Positions 34,239-44,256 of a stretch of DNA of 64,000 nucleotides are shown here, one piece after another. The stretch lies in contig MCGO01000208.1 in NCBI GenBank assembly GCA_002104985.1, forward strand, positions 1 to 64,000, written 5' to 3'. Source of the DNA: Rhizoclosmatium globosum. Its lineage: Eukaryota; Chytridiomycota; Chytridiomycetes; Chytridiales; Chytriomycetaceae. Position 1 is the stretch's first letter, and every line of letters starts with the position of its first letter. The translations under genes were made by a program, and so were the position numbers. Below the pieces are notes generated by a model. It was not told the origin of the DNA and made no database searches. It saw only the letters and a list, made by a program, of their open reading frames with translations.

Positions 34239-35450
34239 TCACGAAGCCAAAACCAACAGCAAGTCTCTGGACCCACCCTTGAGATCAACGCCCATCACAG
34301 TGATTCTATAGACGAGAGTAGGATCCAGTATCTGGCACAGATGTGAGAGTGTATCGCCCAAAGCCCAATTGATAATGTACAGGTTGGAGTCAACACGAAT
34401 CGATCCTTTGATACGATAAAAGTAATCTTTTGGGAGAGGGTGAGGAAGATTCGAGGCTCTCCTTCGTGAATTTTGATGGTAATGAGATTGAGGATGCCAT
34501 GTCGGATTCATGTGAGTGGTGATGATGATCTGTGCATTCGTGATCTTCGCAGCTGGAAGTTGATGGAGCAGGATACATGATTTGAACTAAATCGACTTCA
34601 TTCGCGTGATGGTTTTCAGGGCCTGTGATTTCACCCATCATGGAGACTGTGGGGACTGAGCCGTCTGCAGAGAGTTCGAATAGTTTTGTGTCGATTCCGA
34701 AGAGGAGGGATGGAGAGACGCCGTTTGTGCCGTTGCATTTCAGTTTTGGTGTGTCCTCGTTCAAGTCGGAGATGTGGTCGATTACAATGTCAAGTTGGCG
34801 TTCAGTGACCTGAGAGTACTTTAAGTGTACTAGAAATAGGGTGAAGTGATCGTACCAGTTCGTGTTTGTTGAGGAGGATGACGTCTGTGTACTTTGCCTG
34901 CATTTTGGCTGTGTATGAAGTGTCTTCGTATCCAGTGAAGTTTACGCAGTCGATAACAGTAATGATTGCATCGAGGATGAAGCCATCTGGTTCAGTTGTC
35001 TGATTTGCCATGCAATCGGAGCTGTTTTGGAGTCAGATGCGATAGAGCCATTACAAAGACGATACCTGGAAAGGCCGATCCAGAAGTCTCAATGATGATG
35101 CGATCGGGATTATACTTTCTGGATACGAATTGATAGTGTAGTGCTACAGACAAGTGCAAAGATAAGCACACCTTTGATATCCAACAAGGCATTCTTCATC
35201 TGTCCCACAAGAACACAACACAGGCATCCATTGAGCATTTCAGTCACTTTAAACGAGTCCTTTGACGCTGCAGCCTCGGATCCATTTGCCAACAACTGCG
35301 AATCCACTTTGACATCGCCAAACTCGTTCTTGAGCACACACACTTTGTAGTCGCTCGGAACCTGTGCCAGCAACGAAAGAAGGATCGTTGTCTTGCCCGC
35401 CCGAGAAATCCAGTGAAAACTGTGACAGGAATCTGGTTGGTTGATGTCAT
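34239..35450 (-). CDS. CobW/G3E-family metallochaperone GTPase
   Basis: N-terminal G3E GTPase domain: the P-loop region VTVFTGFLG then AGKTTILL, the family metal-binding CxCC motif NGCLCC near 35200, and ETSGSAFPG, ILDAIITVIDCVNF and VILLNKHELV, the G4-like NKxE motif. A linker has a His-rich stretch (DHECTDHHHHSHESD), then a CobW C-terminal domain (FYRIKGSIRVDSNLYIINWA). Two single-base indels are visible: one inside the P-loop (a C/G run near 35398) and one near 34440 (an A run). Since they hit an essential motif of an otherwise well-kept gene, read error is likely. An intron lies near 35108-35170. The family uses GTP hydrolysis to deliver Zn or other metals to client proteins; the His-rich linker is in line with that. 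Metal and client are unknown. Confidence 0.78.
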
Positions 35451-35571
35451 TGGCGGGTTTCAATGAGAAATGATGTCTGCATAATTAAAACTCATGAGGC
35501 TTAATGGATTTATTTCATCCGTTCTACTCCTTATCGTGCACTTTCTTGTACATCTAATAGCAGTCAAGTGC

Positions 35572-36684
35572 TTAGAACCACCAGAATCGCAAAAACAACA
35601 CAAAGAGCACAACTCCAGCCACAATCGCAGGAGGTCCGTACTTTTGATATAATGCCTGCATATTCAGCTGCTTCGAATGCTTCATGTACTTTTTGCTATT
35701 CTCCTTCAACTGCGATGACATTGTGGCCATTCTGTCCAACTGCTCTCCACGTCCCAACACGTCTCCAATATTCTTTGTCATGATTCGTGTCACGTCTTGT
35801 AAGTCGTCGTTCAGTTTGTTGAGATTCTTTTGAGTGCGTGTGTCCTTGTATTGCTTCTTCGTCTTTTGGATAAATGTGTCTGTGGGATTGTTGAATTAGA
35901 TAAGATTGACTAAGGCATACAGTGGAATGGATAGTGTTGTGAAGAGTGAAGGGGTCGCATAACTCGATGATATATGCTGATGGTATTGAGTCATTGACAG
36001 CGTAGCGCCGAATCCCCGCCGCCCCAGCCTCTCCCCCGTCAATATTATATTGATGTCGTGTCTGCTGAATATTCTGACTGCACATGGCCACCCTCTCCAA
36101 TGCAACTCCGCATTTGACACCCTATACCTGCCAACCTCCAAATAAACCACATAAACACACACCAAACTTCACGAACGCATAAGGCCGAGCAACAGACGCC
36201 ACCTCGTTCCCGTACTTTTCATGAAACTCCTTCTGCAGCTCTTCCAGGTACGCAAAGGCCAGTTTCTTTGGGTATGAGCGGTCGCACAGGGCCAAGTAGC
36301 ACACGCCAAACTCAATTAGGTAGTGGAAGACGAGAGAGCCGCCTGTTTCGATTGAGCAGCGGAGGTCTGAGTCGGGTGATAGTTTTTTGAAGATGCTTTT
36401 AATGTTGTTTGAGTTAGTTTGTGAGGCGATAATGCGAGGATTGTGAAGGGGTTATGAGACAGATGCGTGTCCTAAAATACAAAGAGGAAGCACGGAAAGG
36501 TATAGTACCTCTTTGCCTGAGCCTTGAATTCGGTGAGGTCCGCTGACTCTTCATCGTCCATCGAGGCTGCAAGCGGAACTCCGTCTGCCACACGGGCTAT
36601 GATTGTTGACCGAACCTGAGGAAATGAAAAGGTGTTTGTTAGGCGGTTGGTTGGTTGGGCTGAGTGTGTGGTGGAACTTGCCAT
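35572..36684 (-). CDS. SEC22: Vesicle SNARE Sec22
   Basis: Longin domain (STIIARVADGVPLAAS, then LSPDSDLRCSIETGGSLVFH and YLALCDRSYPKKLAFAYLEE), a SNARE helix (MTKNIGDVLGRGEQLDRM with the central Arg of R-SNAREs), and a C-terminal anchor (PPAIVAGVVLFVLFLRFWWF). The first codon is followed directly by a 66-nt intron with a GC donor (36616-36681: GCAAGT..CTAAC..CTCAG), so the protein starts MVRST like Sec22 elsewhere. Other introns lie near 36420-36509 and 35882-36168. Known role: transport between ER and Golgi. No indels seen. Confidence 0.9.
36616..36681 (-). other. GC-AG intron directly after the SEC22 start codon
   Basis: The sequence after ATG begins GCAAGTTCC, contains CCGCCTAACAAAC (branch site), and ends in a pyrimidine-rich TTTTCATTTCCTCAG. 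Its length is 66 nt, divisible by three, and it has no in-frame stop, so a retained intron would add 22 residues to the Sec22 N-terminus. Confidence 0.8.
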
Positions 36685-36905
36685 TTCGATGACTTTAGAT
36701 CGAATATTATAAGACAAATGGATCATTGGAGAAATAGAACATTACGACAAATAGTTAAAGTTATTCCTGCGCTTCTAATGTGGGATAAGCTTTTCAGTTT
36801 CAACGGGTCGCATAACTGTCAACAGGCTCTCAACAGGTTCAGTAACAATAAATTCTCCCAAATTTCCTTGATTCCCAAACGCCAAAACAAACAACACAAA
36901 TAACC

Positions 36906-37199
36906 ATGAGATCATTCGTCTTCTTACTTCTCACTGCATGGGTTTCTCAGCTCGCTGCCTTTCCTGTTGAAACTGGAATTCAAAAGAGTCTTTCGACTGC
37001 AACTGATCAAATCAACCCAAACTCTACTCAGCATTCCCATTCAAAGCGCGGGCGTAATAATTGTTGGTCTTTCCTCAATGCTGGTTGTATTTCTTACCTT
37101 CGACGTGATATCGTTGTCAATGTTCCGCCAATGGCAGGAGATGGCCTTGAAGCAGGCGGTGCAACACAAGCATCACAACGATTCCTTAACTGGTTCTGA
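36906..37199 (+). CDS. Small secreted protein with a dibasic processing site
   Basis: 97 residues without introns. A clear signal peptide (MRSFVFLLLTAWVSQLAAFP) is followed by a ~35-residue Ser/Thr/Asn-rich segment, then SKRGRN, a Kex2-type Lys-Arg cleavage site, and a C-terminal ~45-residue peptide with two cysteines (CWSFLNAGC). I know no family match. The layout (signal, pro-segment, KR, small Cys peptide) resembles fungal secreted peptides and effectors. It is divergent from SEC22 (222 bp between the starts). Confidence 0.65.
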   Translation: MRSFVFLLLTAWVSQLAAFPVETGIQKSLSTATDQINPNSTQHSHSKRGRNNCWSFLNAGCISYLRRDIVVNVPPMAGDGLEAGGATQASQRFLNWF

Positions 37200-37252
37200 T
37201 TTATTTGAAGTTATTCTTCTTATCTGCCTTCAATAAAGCCATAGTCTCAAAA

Positions 37253-38648
37253 TTAATCCTCGATCTCCAAAGAATCCAACACTCTCATCAATCGCTGCAT
37301 TCCAATATCCAAAATGTGTAAAGGAACTGACCATACAAGGCGAAACATTCCTCGTTGTTCGATGTGGTCCATTGCACAAAAAAACGCATCTGATGGAGCA
37401 ATATACAACCCATTGTCAATTAACATATGAAAAAGGCGAGAGAAGGTGTGCCTTCTTTGAAACTTCTGGGAAAGAGACGGATGAACCAAATATCTGTTCA
37501 AGTTAATCCACAGAAAGATTCCAGCTTCTGGTTCAAGGTACGGAATCTGTCGGGCGTCAAGGTACGCTCTGGCGTGTGTGACACTTGCTTCGAGTCTACT
37601 ATGGTTCAGAGCAATGAAGTTGTCGATTCTTGGAAGGGATTCAAGGAATTGTGTTAATGCCGAATCGAGTGACCGGGAAATAGAGTGGAAGTAGACTAAT
37701 TCGTGATAAGCTCGCATGAATTGTGGGTTGCGTGATCTGATGTTGGTAGTTGCAAAATTAGTTGGGTGTGTTTTTTGAGATTGAAACATACATCATGACA
37801 GCCGCTCGTTGCCCGTTCATGCAAAAGTCTTTAGAGAAACTCCAAATTACGTGAACTAGATCTGGTTTGATTACGTCTTTGTCAACTTCAAGGGCACTCA
37901 TGAATTTGTGTCTAGCCGTTTTGTTCCAAATTGAAAAAGCGTAGACCTCATCGACAATCACATGCAAGTTGTTTGTGTTTGCCCACTTCAGGTATTCTAG
38001 AAATAAATTGCGTGGGATATTCGGCCAGATGGGTTTCCAGGGTTCGTCAAGAGAAGGGCCTTGATGCGCGAGTCTTTCTTGAGTGCATTGTCAAACTGTT
38101 GTATACTTGGGAATTCTCCTAATTCGTCTAATTCCGAGCGGTTTTGATCCGCAGGATAGACTGTAACAAAACGCAATCCAGCTGAAGCTTCAAAGTTACG
38201 AGAAAACGTGCCGTAAGTGGGAGCTGGGGAAAGGATGGCATCGCCTGGATCGCCTATGATTTGTGCAGCACATGAAAGCAAGGGTGTCGAGCCGTTTGCA
38301 ATTGCCACTTGTTCTGGATTTAACTCGGCAGCGAGAGAGTGGCGGTGGTTCAAAAGTCTCGCAATGTTAGACCTGAGTTGATGCGTTCCACGATATGGGC
38401 CTTTTGTTATGATGTTTTAAAGTCAATTCAATACAGTGATAAAACCTACCATACGGCAAGTGTTCTTGAGTAGCACGCAATGGAAACATTTCAAGCACTT
38501 CCAAGTCCATCAACCTATTTTCTGAACGTCCAAGGTTTACAATCCCAAACGGATTAGACTCAGAATAGGGATTGGATGCAACTGCGTTTGCTCCTTCTAC
38601 GAGAACAGATGAGCGTGAGATGTTCCTCGATGCACGGTTGGATAACAT
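37253..38648 (-). CDS. PLP-dependent class I/II aminotransferase, ACC-synthase-like
   Basis: The N-terminus includes NPFGIVNLGRSENRLM, matching the GxxxLGxxEN signature of 1-aminocyclopropane-1-carboxylate-synthase-like aminotransferases. Further on are ANGSTPLLSCAAQIIGDPGD, the substrate-side SPAPTYGTFSRN, LLTNPGNPSGR, DEVYAFSIW, and VHVIWSFSKDFCMNG, which carries the PLP-binding lysine. The C-terminal small domain includes PEAGIFLWINLNRYL. Introns are near 37740-37795, 37985-38015 and 38385-38450. The start is the ATG at 38648, the stop at 37253. Known for the family: transamination or related PLP chemistry on amino acids; fungal members are not always true ACC synthases. The substrate is not deducible. 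A small uncertainty in splicing exists around 38010. Confidence 0.82.
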
Positions 38649-38844
38649 TTTTGAGTGTGTGTTTTTTGGTGTGGCTCAAGACATCTCTGATCCCGAAATC
38701 TGTCTTTACAAACCCTTCTTTTTCTCAAGGCAATATTTCTTCAGTAAATATTTTATTGCAAAACATAAACTGGGTTCAGCGTACCATCACAACTATTTTT
38801 TGAACCTTTACTCCAAGTAACCCTTACCCAGCGGCTATATTACT

Positions 38845-39985
38845 TCAAAATATTGGCTGATTATGACCATCCAGTGTTGTTGCTGAAGCTTGTGAAGTAA
38901 TGAATCGATGTACCTTCTCTTCTACAGACATCTCTTCCATTTCCAATAAAGAATCAATTTCCTCTTGATCATCATCAGTGTCTTCTTCATTAGGCTCTGC
39001 GGCTCCACGCATATGAACAATTCTTGAAATTAGTTCGTGGAGTTTCAAAAATACTTTGGCAGGTCTTGGTTGAGACGTGCCAATAAATAAAACTTGATTA
39101 AAAGAGGAGATTCGTCGGAAACATCCATTATCAGTTGCTTCTTCTCTTCCCATGGAAAAGATACCAAGTAATCCAGTGTCGTTGACTTCAGTGGCACGAT
39201 AAACGGACATATTTGGGTCCATATTTTCCTCCATTGTTATAAACCACTGAAAATTACCAAAAAATGTATGTGCGCCATGATTTAACAGAATTGCGTTTTC
39301 GCATCTATCAATTGTTGAAAAGAAGTCCTCAGGAATCCAAGGGCATATTGCACGGATGAATTGCCTTATCTCGGCGCTTTGATTCATTAGACTGTGTGGT
39401 ACAATATGCGCTACCTATGGTTCGATGAGTTACATTAGAAATGGGAACAAAGGAACGGAAAGGCGGTACCTCAAATGAGTGTTTTTCAGCTCTACCGGGA
39501 ACCATTTCGCTCATACCAGTCAAAACGCAGCAACCTCCATCCCGATCTCGAACGTCTTTTCTCATTTGGTTATTACGGTAACTTTGTCTTTGACCACCAA
39601 CTGAACCTGCCATGGATCTCATGGAACCTCTGCGAATAAGTGAGTTACCGGATAACGGAGAACTTGGCCCTTCCCCTACTTGTGACCGTCTGATACGTTT
39701 TGATGCTGAACCTGAAGTTTCAGAATTATCTGAGCCCGCGAGACTAGTTCTGGAGCCAGTTGGAGAGCCGCCATTCGAAAGAAGAGGCTTGAAGAAGAAG
39801 CTATTGTAATGCTCGACAAGCAGATTTAAATCTTCGGCAATGTTGATTTGGTCTGCCACCACTTGCCGAGTTGCGGCAAAGTCAGCATCATTTGTAACAA
39901 GTGGACCGTTAAGCATTGCGTTCAGAATCTTGAAGCACGGCAGCGTGGCGTCCAGAGCAGAAACCGTTCTTTCAGCTGCCTCCAT
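38845..39985 (-). CDS. HNH-nuclease-domain protein of fungal type
   Basis: Two exons (39470-39985, 38845-39414; 55-nt intron with donor GTACCG) give exactly 362 codons. The N-terminal ~170 residues are helical then Ser/Gly/Arg-rich. From about residue 150 a fungal HNH_2-type domain follows: RDRDGGCCVLTGMSEM, the EVAHIVPHSL metal-site region after the splice, then ICPWIPEDF and the CENAILLNHGAHTFFGNFQW segment. The C-terminus ends in an acidic stretch. The domain is common in fungal genomes, often as lineage-specific families; its role is unknown, and DNA cleavage is only inferred from the fold. It lies next to the ~205-bp repeat that borders the inverted block. Confidence 0.8.
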
Positions 39986-40092
39986 TTTTTGAAACAATTT
40001 TTTGGTGGTGATGATCTAAAAATAAACATTTCCGGATTCCTTAGAGGTCTTTCTAACAAAGCAGAATAGAACTTATGAATAGAACTGTACTC

Positions 40093-40305
40093 TCTAAACT
40101 TAATAACTTAATTATGATGGTACATCCAAACTACGAAATAAACGGTTTTAAAAAGCTCTAAACAGCATCACAAGAAACACTCGTTTTCTCCACCTCCCTC
40201 CACTCCTTCACTTCTTCAACTCGACTTCCACATCCATCTTGTTCCCATTTCTCAACCCTCTCTCTAAGTCCTTCGTCGCCGGCTTCCACAGCCATGATGA
40301 GACCT
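40093..40305 (+). repeat. Direct repeat R1 (~205 bp), 3' end of a membrane-protein gene
   Basis: Nearly identical to 44056-44256, apart from small indels and substitutions. On the minus strand it encodes the C-terminal codons of the gene at 44.1-47.5 kb (VEAGDEGLRERVEKW) and runs into its 3' flank. Here the C-terminal frame continues longer (VEEVKEWREVEKTSV) than in the copy attached to the gene, where one base is missing. Confidence 0.88.
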
Positions 40306-40556
40306 TTCCACTTGTTCTCAGTCATCAGATTATTATTAATAAATCTATTAATACAAATGAGTTACAACAGGGTTTATAGACAGCTTTGGAGATAAGTCAC
40401 AAAGGGGCGATGATAAGGCTCTGGTGTTGCTGAGTTAGCTGTACTATAGTCAGCTTGGGGGCTTACTGCAGGCGCTGCCGCCGATTAATTGAACGCAATA
40501 AACTCTTTTATTTACCCTTATCACCAATCTGGCTGTTAATTGGTCTGCGTGGTTAA

Positions 40557-41756
40557 TGTTGTACTACCAGCGGGTATGTTGGTTGTCTTACTGATACGAA
40601 TCCAAACCCTCAAACCACTACTGCCGCCGCTGCCAAGGTTGGTATACTCTTATATGTCGTGTCATTATTTACGATTTTGTTAGACGACAACCACCACAAC
40701 CACAACCACAACAGTTCCTGTGAAATCCACAACTACAAATGCCGTGCCACCAACAACCTCTGCCGTTGTGAAAACCACACAGCTCCAATCGTTCAAACAA
40801 CAACTGCTGTCGTCGTTCAAACAACAACCGCCGCTGTAGTCACTACAACAGGAACTCCTCCACCTCCATCTGGTGCATACCAGAACTTAATCGTCTCGTA
40901 CTGGGGAGCCCACCCAACTGCCGGAGAACTCTCCCTCGCAACTTATTGCGATTTGAACGTTTACTCCATCATCCAACTCTCCTTCATTAATGCTGGAACC
41001 TGGGTATTGACTCCGACATTACACAACGCGACCTCAACAAGTTGCCGCCGATGTCCTATACTGTCAATCCAAGGGAATCCGTATTGGAGCCTCTGTCGGA
41101 GGACAACTTGGATCTGCGGACTTGGTGCTGGGTTGGGAAAAGCTGCTGCAACAACGTTGTGGAACAACTTCTTGGTGGTAGTACTCCCTTGGCTTCTCGT
41201 GTACTTCCAGGTGTCGTTCTTGATGGAATTGATATGATGTGGAGAGCAATGATGGAAGCACGAATGCAGGATACGCGGAACTCGTGAACGAATTGCGTTC
41301 CTTGATTGTCGCATCTGGGAAGCAGTACTACATTTCAGCTGCACCACAGTGTCCAATTCCTGATGCCAACATGGATTACACGTTGAAGAACGGATGGTTT
41401 GATTTGTCTCTGTTCAGTTCTACTCTGCGCTTTGTGGTTTGGCTTTCAGTGGTCCTCAACAAGGTCCCAACTATGCAGACAATTCTTCCATCTGGAACCA
41501 TAACCAAGGATCTTGGATGTCTCAGACGCCATTGTGGCCAAACAAGAACGTTAAATTGGTTGTTGGATTCCCTGCAAGTGCAAACGCTGGAAACTTTGGT
41601 GCATCTGACCCCTGGGCTGCAGTTTCCAGTTTGGTTCCAGGCTGGAAGGCTTTGAATCCATCCATCTTTGGCGGATTGATGTGGTGGGACTGTTTCTGGA
41701 TGGGGCTCACGAACGGAGCAAAGTACAAGACTTTCGTGAACAGCCTTCCAAACTAA
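40557..41756 (+). pseudogene. GH18 chitinase (copy B), truncated with broken active site
   Basis: Homology starts inside the chitin-binding exon, so the signal peptide and most of the CBM are missing. The Thr-rich linker, the spliced junction (intron 40639-40682) and the catalytic domain follow. A single base is missing in the codons for the catalytic LDGIDIDVE motif near 41236, giving LMELIDMMW in the running frame, and further indels lie near 41010, 41115 and 41405. The C-terminal part, which is damaged in copy A, is intact here (PSIFGGLMWWDCFWMG to the stop at 41756). Each copy thus keeps what the other lost. Confidence 0.85.
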
Positions 41757-42102
41757 GCGGAAGGTATACTTATCACTTAGTGTTTTAGTGCCTGTCTGTG
41801 TGTCTATGAAAAAGAATAGAATACAATAGTAATAGTAATTCTCCGATAATACGTATATCACAACAATTTAAATGATATATCAATATAGTAGATGACTCAT
41901 AAACACGGTCTGTCAAGAGTTTTTGTCTACTTTGCGGACTCCGATCCCTCACGAGTTCGATTTGACCCAAGTGGCTGACCTGCGATCAAGGTTATGTAGC
42001 AACTTCTCCAGGAATAAACCACAAATACATCAACAAGAAGCCAGAGAGACACTATTAACTCGAAAGTAGACTTTATATCTTTAAACTGAATAACACTCAT
42101 TA

Positions 42103-43724
42103 ATCGACTCAAACCCATTATCCTCAAATATGACCAAAAGGACAAATGTAAATGAACCATTCACAATCTTTTCAAGGTTAGTTCCATCCACTTTCAGTTC
42201 TTAAGGTCATTAGATATGCCAAGGCCACAGGCAAACGTCCAAACACTTTCGTGTTACTTATATCCAATATTTTCAAGCTCTTTCCAACAGTGTCCGGAAT
42301 TTCAAACATCAAATTGTGTATCATTCAAGAAAAGTTCCTCTAATTTCCCGGCATTCCACAAAGTATCAGGTATCTTTCCCGTGAATGCATTATGACTAAG
42401 ATCAATTGACCAGAAATTAATGAATCGAGAAGAAACCACTTCCGAAATGGGGCCTGAAAATCTGTTATTGCCTATATGAAGCTTTTTAAGCGACGTGAGC
42501 CCACTCAAGAAATCAGGCAGAGGTCCAGTGAGCTTGTTCCCACCGATCCACAGATAGGTTAAATTCCTGAGTTTCCCTAATTCGGCTGGTATACATCCAT
42601 CAAGGAGATTGTCGCTGAGGTAAAGGCTACTCAGCTGCTGCATATTTCCAATTTCAGGAGGAATATATCCATCAAGGAGATTGTCGCTGAAGTTAAGGCT
42701 ACTCAGCTGCTGCATATTTCCAATTTCAGGAGGAATATATCCATCAAGGAGATTGTCGCTGAGTTAAGGCATCTCAGCTGCTGCATATTTCCAATGTCGG
42801 GAGGAATACATCCATCAAGTTGATTGTGTTGGAGATCAAGGGAAAACAATTGTTGTAGGCTTACGATTTCGGGAGGAATACATCCAGTGAGCTGGTTACA
42901 ATCAAGACTTAATTCATATAGATTTACAAGCCGTCCAATCGTGGGCGGAATCGACCCACTCAAGCAATTTGACTCCAATCTTAATATTAATAGACTTGTC
43001 AAGTTCCCTATTGATTCGGGTATATTGCCAGACAGTTGATTCCGAGCCAAAACCAAATGATTAAGATTTGAGATGTGAGTGATTTCAACGGGAATAGGCC
43101 CATCCAAGCTGTTATTAAATAACGAAAGTTCTTTCAGATGAATCAGTTGACCGATGCATGATGGAATATTCCCCGTCAAACCCAACTTGTCCAATAGCAA
43201 ATGTCGGAGGAGTGTGAGCTGACTGATTTCATTTGGGATAGGTCCAGGTAATGAAAGATTGCCTAGTTCAAGAACCTGGAGTTTTGCGAGAAGCCCAATC
43301 TCAGAATGTAGTTTTGATAATGGATGAAGTTTTTGGCCTTCATTCATGGTAATTCCTGTTCCCCATTTCATTACAGCCAAGTCTTTAAGCATGGATTCAG
43401 CATACACGGTGCGGTAATCTTTTGGGAAAGCAAAGAACATGTGGTCAAGTCCATGAGGATATATGCTAACATTGCCGTCCTCCGAAGTAAGACCAAATTC
43501 ATCTTTGATATACGACATTTTAGATTCTTGCCATTCATCAGTTCTCGTTGGTTGGTGGTTGTAAGTGATGAATGGTGAAGGTTGAGCCGCGCAAAGTGGA
43601 TATCATCAAGAGCCGCATTCACTCTACGACACAGCTCTCGGTAACGGTGAGTGCATCGAGGGTCAATCCATCCAAAGATGTCGCGGATTATTTCGAGTGG
43701 TAGCTTGGTTTGGATGGTGGACAT
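42103..43724 (-). pseudogene. F-box-like LRR protein, type II (copy B), frameshifted
   Basis: The start at 43724 encodes the F-box-like segment LPLEIIRDIFGWIDPRCTHR. One base is missing near 43570 (LNLHHSS), then the LRR frame runs 43518-42703, is shifted again near 42765 (within the 72-bp repeat zone), continues 42715-42302, and ends early at QFDV, where copy A has a longer C-terminal cap. It retains the LRR copy that is deleted in copy A (IPNEISQLTLLRHLLLD), which shows that the 14-base loss in copy A is derived. Non-functional as read. Confidence 0.75.
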
Positions 43725-44055
43725 TTAACGAAACAAATTAATCACATTGATGTGGAAGAAGAAGAGGAAAAACAACATACACATTTAATATTTTATTTTA
43801 TTTCTGCAGCGGTCGTCACTCTTGATATTTCTCTCAAAGTAATCCTATCCATCCACTATTTCATTCCGTCTATCTCTTTTTTTTTCTGATGATTTCCGAA
43901 TTCCGAAGAGGCGTCAACACATCAAGTATTTGAAAATAATCAAACCAAAGCAGCGTTTGGATTAGATGATGCACGAGACCTAAGTTATGCTGACAGGATA
44001 TGCCTGCGTCCTCATCCAAGTATAAACACTTCAATTAAAGACTAACTATTTGATT
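43725..44055. other. Leader region of copy B plus junction sequence
   Basis: 43725-43900 is the inverted copy of the leader before the LRR gene at 11107. 43900-44055 is unique here and separates the block from repeat R2. No gene is seen. Confidence 0.55.
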
Positions 44056-44256
44056 CTAAACTTAATTATGATGGTACATCCAAACTACAAATAACGGTTT
44101 TAAAAAGCTCTAAACAGCATCACAAGAAACACTCGTTTTCTCCACCTCCCTCCACTCCTTCACTCTTCCACTCGACTTCCACATCCATCTTGCACCCACT
44201 TCTCAACCCTCTCTCTAAGTCCTTCGTCGCCTGCTTCCACAGCCGCAATGAGCCCT
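44056..44256 (+). repeat. Direct repeat R2 (~200 bp)
   Basis: Second copy of the sequence at 40093-40305, located at the natural 3' end of the membrane-protein gene on the minus strand. It is likely the source copy, because its flank continues into that gene. Confidence 0.88.

Larger units (their letters stand above)
40557..43900 (-). repeat. Segmental duplication, copy B (inverted relative to 10940-14447)
   Basis: This matches the reverse complement of 10940-14447 across a chitinase fragment, the convergent spacer, a type II LRR gene and its leader. It is bordered by the direct repeats R1 (40093-40305) and R2 (44056-44256). Confidence 0.85.

Noticed and set aside
35896..36165. Minus-strand open frames of 89-134 codons inside SEC22
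   Set aside because: They fall in the long SEC22 intron and have no recognisable domain; the flanking exons splice in frame.
40093..44256. Interpretation of R1/R2 as target-site duplication of a transposon
   Set aside because: The repeats are ~200 bp, contain gene sequence, and no transposase or terminal inverted repeats are seen at the block ends.
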